Of a DNA stretch of 64,000 nt, positions 51,476 to 61,887 are shown piece after piece. The DNA comes from Dendrolimus kikuchii. Taxonomy: Eukaryota > Arthropoda > Insecta > Lepidoptera > Lasiocampidae. Position 1 is the stretch's first letter. Each line of letters opens with the position of its first letter. Position numbers and translations under genes: made by a program. The DNA is taken from NCBI GenBank assembly GCA_019925095.2, contig CM034411.1, positions 2,887,001 to 2,951,000 of the forward strand, given 5' to 3'. The notes under the pieces are model-generated. The model saw only the letters and a list, made by a program, of their open reading frames with translations, was not told the DNA's origin and did not search any database.

Positions 51476-51921
51476 TGATATTAAGTGATGTTAATTTTTT
51501 GAATTTGGCAACCCTGCGTGGCTTGTATCGTGAGCAGGGAATAACGGATTTTTTATACAATTTTTATTACTGAAGTACGGAAGATTAGCTAAAAGGCCCA
51601 CCTGATGGAAAGTAATTACTTCAGATAAAATGGATATCCGGCATCCGGCCTTATTTTGTTAACCGGCCGAATACCGGATAGTGACGTAATGTTTGAGATG
51701 AATATTTAAAATCTACGTTTTTTAAATAAATTGTAAGAAGACAATATTTTTCGAAAAATAACACAAAATAGGCATGTGTAATATTAGAGCTATTATAATA
51801 GAAATTTATGGAATTTATATACAAAAAAATTATAAATAGGGACGGGCGCATGTCGTAATCGTGTAATAATAGATTCGTGTTTATTTATGTTTTTTAACTT
51901 CTTCAGACAAAAACATAATGT

Positions 51922-52236
51922 ATTTTTTTTTATTGCAGGAGATCAGGAGACAGACAGACGGCCCACTTGATGGAAAGCGGTTACCATCGCCTATGGACAT
52001 TTGCAACACCAAAGTTGCTACAAATGCGCTGCTGCTCTCTTAAAGGAGACTGGAACCTGGTCACTAATGCCGGAACACAACTCAAGGTTGTTATGGCGAC
52101 ATACTTTTGACCAGGGGTGATAGCCATCCAGTCGGGAAAATGCCCTACCACCTGGCTGTGGGTTGTTAAGTCGCCTCTTACGACAGGCCGCCCGGCCGCA
52201 GGAAATTGTATTCTTTCTCCGTTCCTGCACGGATAA
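51922..52236 (-). mobile_element. SINE-A copy, full length
   Basis: Poly(T), GACGGCCCACTTGATGGAAA, ATGCGCTGCTGCTCTCTTAA, GCCTCTTACGACAGGCCGCC and CTCCGTTCCTGCACGGATA. All blocks are present. Confidence 0.85.
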
Positions 52237-52264
52237 ACGGATAAAACGGCTGTATAATCCCAAG

Positions 52265-52605
52265 CTAAGCAAGCTGACGTTGTCTTGCCCTGAGAAAATA
52301 AAAATCTAGAACTCGCCTCTCCAGCGCCACCTACCGGGTCTAACTGTGAATCTAAACCACCCCGGGACTCACTCACACACACATAAAATGTCATAAAATC
52401 TTAGAACCCTATTCCAACGCCAAGAAAAATAGTTTAGATGGATGGCTTACATTATTAAAGTTTTAATAGGGATCCCTAATTTTTATGTAGCCAATATTAA
52501 TCAGGGATAATGTAGCATTCGAATGGTGAAAGAATTTTTGAAATCGGTTCAGTAGTTTTTGAGTTTAGTCGTCCCAAACATACTAAAATACAAATTTTAG
52601 CCAGA
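52265..52605 (-). repeat. RepE fragment followed by RepN copy
   Basis: RepE: GACGTTGTCTTGCCCTGAGA, CCAGCGCCACCTACCGGGTC. RepN: TTAAAGTTTTAATAGGGATC, TCGGTTCAGTAGTTTTTGAG; its end reappears at 52760 after a SINE-A fragment. Confidence 0.55.
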
Positions 52606-52759
52606 TGGTAGGGCATTTGTCCGACTGGATGGCTACCACCCCTGGTCTATACCCTATTCTAGACCAGGTTCCAATCTCCCTTAAGAGAGCCGCAGCGCAT
52701 TTGTAGCACCTTTGGTGTTGCAAATGTCCATAGGCGATGGTAACCGCTTTCCATCAAGT
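52606..52759 (+). mobile_element. SINE-A fragment inside RepN
   Basis: GCCAGATGGTAGGGCATTTG, an internal deletion at GGTCTATACC, then TAGGCGATGGTAACCGCTTT; ends without poly(A) at CCATCAAG. Confidence 0.75.
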
Positions 52760-52794
52760 CTTTATAATATTAGTATAGATATACAACGAACCAC

Positions 52795-52920
52795 TCCAGG
52801 AACGATCCCGGCCATCCAGACTATTGTAAATAACGGATAGTTACTGTAAGAAATTTGTCATGCCAGGAATCAAATCCGGATCCTTCGCTCTGCAGCCTAT
52901 TCAATCATAGAAGCCGTCGC
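52795..52920 (-). mobile_element. SINE-B remnant directly upstream of an MDM1 exon
   Basis: The minus strand reads CGACGGCTTCTATGATTGAA, GGATCCGGATTTGATTCCTG (decayed B box) and TATTTACAATAGTCTGGATG. It ends 30 bp before the exon at 52951. Confidence 0.65.
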
Positions 52921-52950
52921 TTATCAGTTTATTTTCTGTTCCTGTCACAG

Positions 52951-53081
52951 GAGCTATGGAGCCAGCCCTGCCACGGCGCAAGAAGTACCCCGGCGTGGCT
53001 TACAAGACCAATGAACTGTTCGACCCAGCGCCGATTGATGACATCCGACCACAACAGACCTCCGCCTTCGACCGCGCCAGG
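52951..53081 (+). CDS. Mdm1: MDM1-like exon with the KKYPG...ELF block
   Basis: The acceptor is CCTGTCACAG ending at 52950 and the donor is GTGAGC at 53082. The 131 nt read phase 1 to phase 0. The split glycine codon G|GA joins the previous exon cleanly. The exon encodes PRRKKYPGVAYKTNELF and then an Asp/Pro-rich linker ending DRAR. In vertebrate MDM1 a related RKYPW...SDQLG segment follows the first SEY motif at the same relative place, so this is strong support for the family call. An old SINE-B lies only about 30 bp upstream. Confidence 0.78.
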
Positions 53082-53326
53082 GTGAGCAGCAAATCTTTCC
53101 TCTTTTCCACTTTAAACTCATGGAGCAACAATACTGCAAGTATGAATCGCCAGGAAACTTTAAAAAGCTCCTTAATTACTAGATGACGCACAATCCCTTA
53201 AGACCGGAATTACTTCCAGCACAGCGCTGGTTTTCAGTGTCAGCCTTGCCTCGTTGTTTAATATTTGATCCATCGTGGATAAATTAATTTAAATAAAAAC
53301 ATAATTCAAATAATACTTAACTATAT
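53082..53326. other. Intron start, no repeat recognised
   Basis: Ordinary sequence after the donor at 53082; no element assigned. Confidence 0.35.
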
Positions 53327-53506
53327 AAATTGATCGTGTACTAGCAAAAGGTGACGTCAGGAGCTTTAAGAACAGACGAGCGTGCATGACAAGAGCTATG
53401 AATGTCAAAGAAGCAAGTGAGGTGTGTAAGAATAAGCCTGAATGGCGCTCTGTTGTTCGTGCCTACCCCGCAAGGGAACTGGCGTGAAGTTATGTATGTA
53501 TGTATA
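53327..53506 (+). mobile_element. RS LINE short copy
   Basis: AAATTGATCGTGTACTAGCA to GGCGTGAAGTTATG(TATG)n, with the C-terminal frame still open (ACMTRAMNVKEASEVCKNKP). The duplication is not clear. Confidence 0.8.
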
Positions 53507-53605
53507 TATATACATACTAACGCATGACGTAGTAACAAAATATATAGCAATAAACATAAAACAGATAAAATATGGCTGAAAATGACAAATTCAAATTCAA
53601 TAATT

Positions 53606-53842
53606 ATTTTTTTATTGCTGGAGTACAGCAGAAAAGCTGACGGCCCTGTCAGTGACTATGATGGAAAATGGTTACCGTCGTCTATGAACATTTGCAACAC
53701 TCAAGGTGCTACCAAACTGCTGCCGGACTCATAAATGGGATTGGAACCTGGCCACTAATGTCGGAGCACAAAAGCCTCAAGGTTGTTATGGCAGCATGCT
53801 CTACAGTAGGGGTGGTAGCCATCCAGACGGGCAAATGCCCTA
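53606..53842 (-). mobile_element. SINE-A copy
   Basis: Poly(T), GCTGGAGTACAGCAGAAAAG, ACCGTCGTCTATGAACATTT and CAGACGGGCAAATGCCCTA. Joined to a SINE-B at 53843. Confidence 0.75.
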
Positions 53843-53965
53843 TTAGGTATTAGGTAACAACGGAAAGTTCGTTTACGAAATTTAGCATGCTGGAAATCGA
53901 ACCCGGAACCTTTGCGTTCTAGTGAACTAACAAAGGCATAGCTTACCACGCAACCACACATGTCA
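53843..53965 (-). mobile_element. SINE-B 5' part
   Basis: Minus strand: GTGTGGTTGCGTGGTAAGCT (A-box side), GGTTCCGGGTTCGATTTCCA (B box) and AATTTCGTAAACGAACTTTC. It lacks the 3' body. Confidence 0.7.
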
Positions 53966-53989
53966 AAATAAATAAAACTAAATTAAACG

Positions 53990-54072
53990 AAATGCGTGTG
54001 CTAAGGTCGTAGCAATTGGAGCTCCATTGTTTCAACCCCTGTGGGAAATAGCCGTGTTATGTATGTATGTAT
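53990..54072 (+). mobile_element. LINE 3' tail upstream of an MDM1 exon
   Basis: GCTAAGGTCGTAGCAATTGG, GTGGGAAATAGCCGTGTTAT and (GTAT)n. It ends 28 bp before the exon at 54100, so it abuts the acceptor's pyrimidine tract. Confidence 0.5.
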
Positions 54073-54099
54073 ATATTTATGTTTTATTCTTTTTAACAG

Positions 54100-54192
54100 A
54101 GTGCGCAAAGAGGTGACGCAGACCGCGCCGGGCGCCGAAGCAAGTCTGAGGGGCCACGCCAGCCACGATGGACGGACACCGTCGAGCCCAAG
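54100..54192 (+). CDS. Mdm1: MDM1-like linker exon rich in Arg/Ser/Gly
   Basis: The acceptor TTTTTAACAG ends at 54099 and the donor is GTATAG at 54193, a weaker donor than the others. The 93 nt are exactly 31 codons, phase 0 to 0, so the exon could be skipped without a frameshift. The product is low-complexity and basic (SAQRGDADRAGRRSKSEG, then a tail ending DTVEPK). It has no motif of its own. The call rests on phase, splice sites, a GC content above the flanks, and its place between two diagnostic exons. A LINE tail with (TATG)n ends 28 bp upstream. Confidence 0.6.
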
Positions 54193-54359
54193 GTATAGAA
54201 TAAAATAATTAAAATAAAAAACCTTATTATTTGATCCATAAAGAACAATGACATGTCATACAATAATATTTTAAAATGTCAGTATTTTTTTATTTATTGT
54301 TAATTTTTTTTTATTATTCTATATATCAAATTATATCCCCTGAAGACTCCATGTCCAAG

Positions 54360-54895
54360 GAAATAAACAAAAGAATAGCCTGCGGTTGGAAGTAATACTA
54401 GTGCTTGAAAGAAATAATAAAGAATAAAGATCTAGGCATACATATCAAGAGAAAGACTTTCAACACTTGTATTCACCCCTGCATGACATACCGCTGCGAG
54501 ACATGGACATTAACGGACAAACACAGAGAAAAACTTGCTAAAACAGAAATAGCAATCGAAAGAAGCATGTTGAATATCAGGCTTAATGACAGAATCCGAA
54601 ATTTGGAAATAAGAAGGAAAACAAAAGTAACGGACATAATTACTCGTATAGAACATCTGAAATGAAGTTCAGGACAAGCTGCGTTGCAAAATAAATAAAT
54701 GGAGCAAGCAAGTAACCTTATGGTATCCAAGGGGGATATCAGAAGACGGAGGCGTCCGAAAACAAAATGCAGTGACGATATCCGTCTAACCCTAGGATCA
54801 TACTGGACCAGAGTTGCAGAAGACCGAGCTCAATGGAGAGAACTGGAGACGGCCTATGCCAAGAGGCACGCCGAATTGCGTGATATATCTTAATA
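54360..54895 (+). mobile_element. RTE-like LINE C-terminus, frameshifted
   Basis: MTYRCETWTLTDKHREKLAK, TEIAIERSMLNIRLNDRIRN, a stop after RIEHLK, then in another frame SKGDIRRRRRPKTKCSDDIR and YWTRVAEDRAQWRELETAYA. Typical RTE-type end with GCETW and RRRRP blocks. Confidence 0.8.
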
Positions 54896-55100
54896 TATAT
54901 AAATCTCGTGTCACAATGTTTGTCCTCAATGGACTCCTAAACTACTTGACCGATTTTAATCAAATTTGCACACCGTGTGCAGTTTGATCCGACTTGAAAG
55001 ATAGGATAGCTAACATTTGGACCCGGTAGGTGGCGCTGGAATCGGGTTCTAAATTTTATTAGTTCAGGGCAGAACAACGTCTGCCGGGACAGCTAGTTAT
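54896..55100 (+). repeat. RepE-type repeat
   Basis: ATATATAAATCTCGTGTCAC, GGTAGGTGGCGCTGGAATCG and CAACGTCTGCCGGGACAGCT...AGT. Confidence 0.6.
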
Positions 55101-55327
55101 ATTATAAGAAATAAAATTCATAGAATAGAAAAAGAAAAAAATGTTAAATTGCGTGCATGTAGTTCGGAATTAAAGGACTTTATTATTATTTTAATTATTC
55201 TATACAATCAGTCAAGCAAAGTCGCTAGCGATATTTAAAAGTATGATCAAAAAATACTACCTGTCGTTGGTCGTAGATATGTATGGTATGTATATTAAGT
55301 ATATATCTATGTAATATATAAAATTTC

Positions 55328-55328
<1 letters not shown>

Positions 55329-55381
<53 letters not shown>
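55329..55381. repeat. (AT)n microsatellite
   Basis: About 26 uninterrupted AT units. Confidence 0.9.
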
Positions 55382-55387
<6 letters not shown>

Positions 55388-55439
55388 GTATCTATTATTA
55401 AAATGTAAATAGTTTGTACTATATGTTACGTATATCACC

Positions 55440-55603
55440 ATCGCCATTATCATCTCAATTCATTCCTGGGGTTGTCTGGAAGAGATCGCTTTTTAGCGAT
55501 AAGACCGCCCTTTGTGTACAAAGGGCGGACATAACTAGATATAATTTTAGTCTTTAAGTTCATATTTGTATTGGTGTACAATAAAGAGTTATCTATCTAT
55601 ATT
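55440..55603 (+). mobile_element. LINE-J 3' end with (ATCT)n tail
   Basis: GGGGTTGTCTGGAAGAGATC, GCTTTTTAGCGATAAGACCG, GGTGTACAATAAAGAGTTAT and CTATCTAT. The best-preserved LINE-J terminus. Confidence 0.8.
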
Positions 55604-55853
55604 TGAACTCCCCGTCTGGGTAAAGCCTCCACCAGTTGTGCCCAGTGCTCTCTGTCAGCGGCCACTGCGAGCCACCTTGGGCCCGCGACGGCACGGATGT
55701 CGTCGTCCCAACGCTTGAGCGGACGCTCCGCACGACGTTTGCCGTACGAGGGCCTCGCCATTCTGTCACTACCTTTGTCCATCTCTGGTCCGAGTATCGC
55801 ACGATAACAAGGACACGTCGTGCGATACCCAAGGCATAGACTGCAGCAAAAAG
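55604..55853 (-). mobile_element. RTE-like LINE C-terminus
   Basis: Minus strand: MARPSYGKRRAERPLKRWDD, DIRAVAGPRWLAVAADREHW and AQLVEALPRRGVQI-stop. It abuts the LINE-J tail at 55604. Confidence 0.8.
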
Positions 55854-55866
55854 ATTTTTATACATT

Positions 55867-56358
55867 ACATGCATACATAAATTCACGCCAGTTCCCTTGC
55901 GGGGTAGGCACGAACAACAAAGCGCCATTCACGCTTATTCTTACACACCTCACTTCCTTCTTTGACATTCATAACTCTTGTCATGCACGCTCGTCTGTTC
56001 TTAAGGCTCCTGATATCACCTTCTGCTAGTACACGATCAATTTGATCATGGAAGGTGTGTCGTGGTCTTCCACGACTTCTGCATCCATTCACTTTTGCAT
56101 TGTATATCTGTGTAGTCATTCTTTCATTATGCATTCTTTTCACATGCCCGAATCACCGGAGCATTCCTTTCCTTACCTTCACCCCGACACTCTCTTTCAG
56201 ACCAACTCTCTTTCTTACTTCGGTATTACGAACGCGGTCCGCGAGCGTCACTCCGCAGATTTTGCGCAGTGCTCGCATCTCGACCGCGTTTACTCTACTT
56301 TCATGCTCTCTCTTCCATACCCAACTCTCGCTTCCATACGTGAGCGTAGGTGGCAAGC
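55867..56358 (-). mobile_element. RS LINE copy with 13-bp duplication
   Basis: ATTTTTATACATT lies at 55854-55866 and 56359-56371. It encodes the RS end in two minus-strand frames (56356-56153 and 56143-55883), separated by a stop where a W was (MLR-stop-FGHVKRMHNERM). Tail (TATG)n. Confidence 0.88.
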
Positions 56359-56371
56359 ATTTTTATACATT

Positions 56372-57044
56372 CTATTATTGAAAGGACTTGTAACCTTTTC
56401 ATTTATATCCAAGACTAGGAACCGGGTTTAAATTAACCGGTTTTAGTCAACTCCAAGTTTTATTCTTTCTAGGTTCCTGCACCGATAAAATCTCCACCTC
56501 AGACCAAATCCACTTTGTAAATTTGTCTTTCTCCACCTTTAAGATAAGAAAATGTTTTAGTTCTTATCACTGGTATCTACATTTTACAAAGACTTTTCCC
56601 AAAACGTATTCATTATTCATATTTTGTTTGCAATCTTATCACGATAACACTGTTATCACGTTATCGGAAACAGCGTAAGGGAAACAGTGAATTAGTGTCA
56701 TTGTGAAGTGGTGGAGCATTTATTTTTTAAATATTTTTTTTATTTTGTACTTATCCAGTGATAATGCGATTTTAAGGAATTGTCAAAAATTAATATTGTG
56801 GAAATGCGGGTATATTATGTAAGTTTTGACGTAATTGTTCATAACTCGTGGGGCTGGATGGGTTTTAGTTCAGATTTATTTATTTTTTATTGTATTTGAT
56901 ACATAATTATTTATTTATTTTAAGGTGTTGTATCTATCATCTGTGGACTTTGGTAGTTAATCCGTAGCACTGTGTTCACATACTTTCCGGATAAACACCC
57001 ACAGGTGGCAGCACCCGTTCCCAAGAACTATAATGTATTTTATA
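56372..57044. other. Unassigned intron sequence
   Basis: AT-rich, no recognised repeat or exon. Confidence 0.4.
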
Positions 57045-57760
57045 CGTAACAAAGATAGATAGATAACACTTTATTGTACACTAATACAAAAACGGTACCT
57101 ACGCTCACGTATGGAAGAGAGAGCCTGAAAGTAGAGTAAACGCGGTCGAGATGCGAGCACTGCGCAAAATCTGCAGAGTGATGCTCGCGGACCGCGTTCG
57201 TAATACCGAAGTAAGAAAGAGAGTTGGTCTGAAAGAGAGTGTCGGGGTGAAGGTAAGGAAAGGAATGCTCCGGTGGTTCGGGCATGTGGAAATAATGCAT
57301 GATGAAAAAATGACTAAACAGGTATACAATACAAAAGTGGATGGATGCAGAAGTCGTGGGAGGCCACGACACACCTTTCATGATTTAATTGATCGTGTAC
57401 TGGCAGAAGGTGATGTCAGAAGCCTTAAGAACAGACGAGCGTGCATGACGAGAGTTATTAATGTCAAAGAAGGAAGTGAGGTGTGTAAGAATAAGCCTGA
57501 ATGGCGCTCTGTTGTTCGTGCCTACCCCGCAAGGGAACTGGCGTGAAGTTATGTATGTGTGTATGTATAATACAAAATGAACTTCAGTCTAAAACTATAT
57601 CTAATTTTGTACAAAAAGGGCGGTCTTATCGCTAAAAAGCGATCTCTTCCAGACAACCCCAGGAATTAATTGAGATGATAATGGCGATGGTGATATACGT
57701 AACATATAGTACAAACTACTTACTTTTTAATAATATATACAGAGATGACACAAATATGCA
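57045..57760 (-). mobile_element. LINE-J 3' end, interrupted by RS
   Basis: (TAGA)n tail and AACACTTTATTGTACACTAA before the insertion. AATGAACTTCAGTCTAAAAC, GGCGGTCTTATCGCTAAAAA and GCGATCTCTTCCAGACAACC after it. The remainder mirrors 55440-55603. Confidence 0.85.
57092..57567 (+). mobile_element. RS LINE inserted in LINE-J, 10-bp duplication
   Basis: TAATACAAAA lies at 57082-57091 and 57568-57577. An open frame of 131 codons (57151-57546) encodes MRALRKICRVMLADRVRNTE, GMLRWFGHVEIMHDEKMTKQ and ends ARELA. RS is therefore younger than this LINE-J copy. Confidence 0.9.
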
Positions 57761-58192
57761 CAAATCCTATATATTAAATAAATTCATACTAAATATACAT
57801 AGCATACAAATACATATCTACAAAATATTTTTTTTTTTTAGATGAATATATATATATATATGTCATATTCCAACGACAAGTAACATTTTTTGGTCATAGT
57901 AAGGTAGTTTATTTATAATTTGCTTTTATAAGATCAATATGCAGTCTCTTCCCGGAATGACTGTTTTATCCTAGGTTTAACCAAGGCCTTTCGACAAAAC
58001 CCCAAATAAATTCCAATTTCGGCCTTTGACTAAAGTAGTTTTAGTCAAACCTAGTCACAATTTGTTTGAGGCTTTGCCTAGTCAATCCTAGAAGCGACTA
58101 AGGCAGACTCGGTCAAACGTCGATTCGTACTGCATTTGTTACATATTTAATGACTGTATAGTCCCTCCTAGGTTTGACAAAAGACAAAAAAC
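57761..58192. other. Unassigned; odd TTTGACTAA-rich patch
   Basis: 57950-58180 repeats short phrases in both orientations (GTCAAAC, CTAGTCAA, TTTGACTA) and may be a decayed fold-back repeat. No element assigned. Confidence 0.35.
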
Positions 58193-58614
58193 CAGCGGCG
58201 TAGCGTGGTTGACTGCCGCCCGGGGCGTAAGACAATTTTGCCGCCCTTTTATTTAGGTATTGCAATTTAATGTATACTATATTTATACTAATATTATAAA
58301 GAGGTAAAGTTTGTGTTTGTGACGTTGTAGGAAGTAATCTCTGGATTCACTGAACCGATTTTGAAAATTCTTTTTCTTTTGGGTTGCCAGCGGTCGCAAC
58401 AAAATATCATTCAAAGAAAGGGGATTCCCCGAAATTGTCATAGAATAAGTAATGAAAAATTCCGTGCTCTTCCCAATCGATCCGAATTTGTAGTTGCGAT
58501 AAAAATATGAAATAGTTCAAATATTTATATTATTTATTATGAAATTTTGCCGCCTCCTAAAAAGTGCCGCCCGGGGCGGGCCGCCCCTGCCGCCCCCACT
58601 ACGCTACGCCACTA
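58193..58614. mobile_element. hAT-like TIR element
   Basis: CAGCGGCGTAGCGTGGTTGA on the left is matched by CCCCCACTACGCTACGCCAC on the right, each next to a CCGCCCGGGGCG block. CAGTGGCGTAGC-type ends are usual for hAT elements. It contains a LINE 3'-end-like piece from 58273. No transposase. Confidence 0.6.
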
Positions 58615-58877
58615 AGTCAAAGCAGAAAAACATAATTTATTTGGACCTTGATTAAGACTTTATGTCTGACCTGATTTGACTATTCGAATCTAGGAACGTC
58701 AGAGTTTCAATGTTTGACTATAACATATATAAAAAAAATGCTTATTAATTACTTAATAATTTCACTACACTATTTTGTAGAGGCATCTTGCAGCAACAAC
58801 CTATTAGAGACAGGAACATTCAGATATTTATGAGCCATTGACACATATCACCTTACGATATATCTTGCCTAATCCAG

Positions 58878-59034
58878 GCATCAACCGCACTGGGCGACGT
58901 GATGGCTGCCAAAGAACCGGAGGTGGTCAGCACTGAGTACAGGAACCAGTTCGCGTGGCCCAAAGACAACGCGGACTCCGTGCCCCGGAAGAGCATTTCC
59001 ATGGGAGCGCTCAAGAAAGCCGCTGTGGCTGAAG
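58878..59034 (+). CDS. Mdm1: MDM1-like exon with the second TEYRNQFAW motif
   Basis: The acceptor CCTAATCCAG ends at 58877 and the donor GTAAGT starts at 59035, a consensus site. The 157 nt read phase 0 to 1. The exon encodes VVSTEYRNQFAWPKDN followed by a Ser/Ala/Lys-rich stretch. [ST]EYR-x-QF-x-W is the canonical internal MDM1 repeat. GC content is clearly higher than in the surrounding intron. A SINE-A fragment begins about 95 bp after the donor. Confidence 0.78.
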
Positions 59035-59127
59035 GTAAGTTCAAAATCCATATTAGGATAGAATTTTACACAACTTATAATTCCGATCGGCAGTTTAAGT
59101 TTGCGCAGAAAAGTGCAGACCGATGTT

Positions 59128-59162
59128 GTATCCGTGCAGGAACGGAGTAAGAATACAATTTC
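59128..59162 (+). mobile_element. SINE-A 5' fragment
   Basis: GTATCCGTGCAGGAACGGAG, TAAGAATACAATTTCCT: only the first about 35 bp, cut off by LINE-K sequence. Confidence 0.6.
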
Positions 59163-59470
59163 CTATTTATTGCGTGTATTGCAATGCGATGGTAGTGCGC
59201 GTAGGTTCAAGTATGTGTAATAAGTTTTATTGTTAGTTCTTCAATAGTGTAGTATCCCTTTTTTAGCAAGATACTTTTAAATTTGGTTTTAAATTTAGTA
59301 AAAGGCAGATCTAACATTTCACTCGGAATCTTATTGAAGAAGCGTATACCAACCCCCAAGAAAGAGGACAGTACTTTTTGTAATCTAAAAGATGGCAATA
59401 TTAGTCTATTACAATGCCTGGTGTTGAAATTGTGAACATAATCCTATAATAAGCAATTTAATGCAATTTC
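59163..59470 (-). mobile_element. LINE-K 3' coding end
   Basis: Minus-strand frame 59398-59207: RLQKVLSSFLGVGIRFFNKI, PSEMLDLPFTKFKTKFKSIL and LKKGYYTIEELTI, the usual CR1/Jockey LINE C-terminus. Its 3' UTR start (TGCAATGCGATGGTAGTGCG) links it to the UTR copies at 12089 and 60358. Confidence 0.7.
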
Positions 59471-59684
59471 ATTAGATATATTATAATACCATATACCACT
59501 GAAAGCAATTTCAATTTATCCCGACACGTCATGTCTGATCAAATATGCACTACGAATTTAAAATCCGAGCCGCACTACTTTTGAATATTTCAATATTAAA
59601 AATACGCCGGCGGGATATTGACGGATTTCGAATGGGGATATGCGTTATTGCTTTTAAAGATATGTGCCGTGTTTCTATATTATA

Positions 59685-59755
59685 CTAATAAAACTACGTT
59701 TTGACGGTTTTAAGCGCGGTAATTTATTTGATTTTTATTAGTCCGACGTCCATTT
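59685..59755 (-). mobile_element. PLE terminal fragment
   Basis: AATAAAACTACGTTTTGACG, GTTTTAAGCGCGGTAATTTA and GTCCGACG, cut at 59745. Confidence 0.7.
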
Positions 59756-59769
59756 ATTTAGTTTATTAG

Positions 59770-60012
59770 TCCATAGGCAACGGTAATCGCTTCCCATCAG
59801 ATGGGCCGTGTGTCTATTGACCACATGCAATAAAAAACAGTAATCTACGTAACCTGTCAAAGGTAGACGAATTAGAGGGTAAACCCTCCCTCTATCCCAT
59901 GCTAAAGGCTGGCAACGTGTTGGCTCCGCCACTGGTGTTGCAAACATCTATAGGCAACGGTAACCACTTTCCATGAGCTGGACTATTTTCCAGCGTCACA
60001 ATAAAAAAAAAT
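59770..60012 (+). mobile_element. Two SINE-A 3' fragments
   Basis: 59772-59838: CCATAGGCAACGGTAATCGC to CATGCAATAAAAAAC. 59925-60012: CCACTGGTGTTGCAAACATC to CACAATAAAAAAAAAT. Both diverged. Confidence 0.55.
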
Positions 60013-60114
60013 ATAGCACTTCCGAATTTAAATCCGATGCAAAATTAATTCTGTGGAGCGCGTCTCCTATAGGTGCGTTCCTCTAATACCTCACATCGCC
60101 CAAAATCCTCCTTT

Positions 60115-60357
60115 AGCCGTTCCATATAGCAACCACTGTCGTTATGGTCGCCGGGAAAACGTCACTAATGACGTCATGATTTTCGCTCACGCAGCGATCA
60201 CAGCGACCCATGTCATGAGGCGGGTCGAATAATCCGTTCCACTTGAGTTTACCATTGTAATGCCCGCAGGTAATTCGAAGTGGAACGAAAAAAATTGCGG
60301 TCGTGAGCGTGGCCTTTGTAAGCTTCATGTGGAACGTAGCCTATAATGTTCCATTTT
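60115..60357. mobile_element. MITE-like repeat M
   Basis: CCGTTCCATATAGCAACCAC, AACGTCACTAATGACGTCAT and AAGCTTCATGTGGAACGTAG. The right end is a diverged inverse of the left end at 44460. Confidence 0.4.
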
Positions 60358-60690
60358 TTTATTATTATTAACAACTACGGACTCGAGTTCCATACCCTTT
60401 TTTACAACTTAATTTCTAGATTTAATTTTTTGAATTAAACACGCTTATTATTTTGGTTTTTGTGTGTGATATTAATTTATTGATTTTTGTGTTGAGGTGT
60501 ATGTATCTTACGAATAACTTATTATATTAATTTATTCTAGTTTTAATACTAAATTTATACAAATGTAGAGTGTATCTGTTACATGCTGGTGTTGTGAGGA
60601 AGTGCATGTGCAGTGTGGGCCTTATATCTATACTTATATATATTGTCCTATCTAGTGCCATGTGTGTTGTTTTTTTATTTTCTGTGCATA
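60358..60690 (-). mobile_element. LINE-K 3' UTR
   Basis: TTATTATTATTAACAACTAC, CGGACTCGAGTTCCATACCC, GAGTGTATCTGTTACATGCT and GGTGTTGTGAGGAAGTGCAT match 12105-12380. Confidence 0.75.
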
Positions 60691-61887
60691 TGATGTTACA
60701 AATTTTACAGACTCAAAATGGTACCTATCGAAATATTCGTAGTGCGCGCTAGGTCTAGATAAATTTAGAAAACTAAGTCAAAAAAACATGCAAGTTAAAT
60801 TGCTACCTTGTTTGCTTCTTAGTAATAAACAACCAACGATATACCTATTCAAATAGTAACTCGACCAAGAGCAACTAACAAAAAGTGCATTCATATTTTT
60901 TGTTAGCATTCATCGACCTGTTTTAGGGTTACATAGCTACTGTGGCAAAGACGTAACCCTTAGCTTTTGCGCAGAGAGCACCACCACTACGCCGCCGTTG
61001 CGCTTCTGTTCTAGCGGTGTGTAACTCCTGAGTGATTAACTCAAAAGATATATATCCGACGCGAAGAGTGATTAGATCTGTATATCAGTTGCGTTCAAAA
61101 TATGTCTTTATATCGTTAACTCTTTAGTTCATTCCTGTTCCACGCGATGACTATAGATCCGAATGAGAAGAAACTAGACTAGAAAGAAAAGAGAAAGAAT
61201 GATTAGCCCGCGCACTGCGCATGCGTAGTAAGTGAACGAGGAAACCGAATATAATAGCAAGCCAAAATAAATCGTAACACTATAGTTTTATGGTGTAATT
61301 TTGTTTTAATGTAATTAATTTTATTATATTTTTTCACTCTATTTTTTATTTTGTATTCAATATATCACTCACAGATAATAACTCATCTTGTCTGCAATTG
61401 ACACTGACTGAACACACACACTAAGTTAAAGATATAAAAGAGTGATATATATCTTTGTATCAAAAAGATATATATCATACTTTTCTTCTTGATGAGTTAT
61501 TTTTCCCATAAATTCTGTTCTGTGAGCCAAAGTTGTTGTGAAACCATCGTACTATTGCCCCACCGCTTGCTTGCTTCAGCGTAATATGGGGCGGGGCGGT
61601 GGCAGCATAAATTCGGCACGTTTGTGCGGTGGCGATATCATGTGTACGTGCTTTTCGTCTGTCCGTTTGCTTTTGTATGTCATAATCATTTTTCTCAGCA
61701 ACAACTGGGTCTATATGAATTAAACTTAGAGTATCTATTCTATACGCCACTATACGATGCTATATTGCATTGGAATCACGAAAAAAGTTCAAAGGCAAAA
61801 TAAACACTGTGTGTAAGTATACGCACTATACGGCTAGCCGGATTCCAGTCAGCCGTATATACTTTATATAAGTATATAATATAATAG
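60691..61887. other. Unassigned intron sequence
   Basis: GATATATATC phrases at 61046 and 61445-61475 and a GC patch at 61200-61230 (CGCGCACTGCGCATGCG). 61670-61740 resembles 6070-6180. No gene or defined element. Confidence 0.35.
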
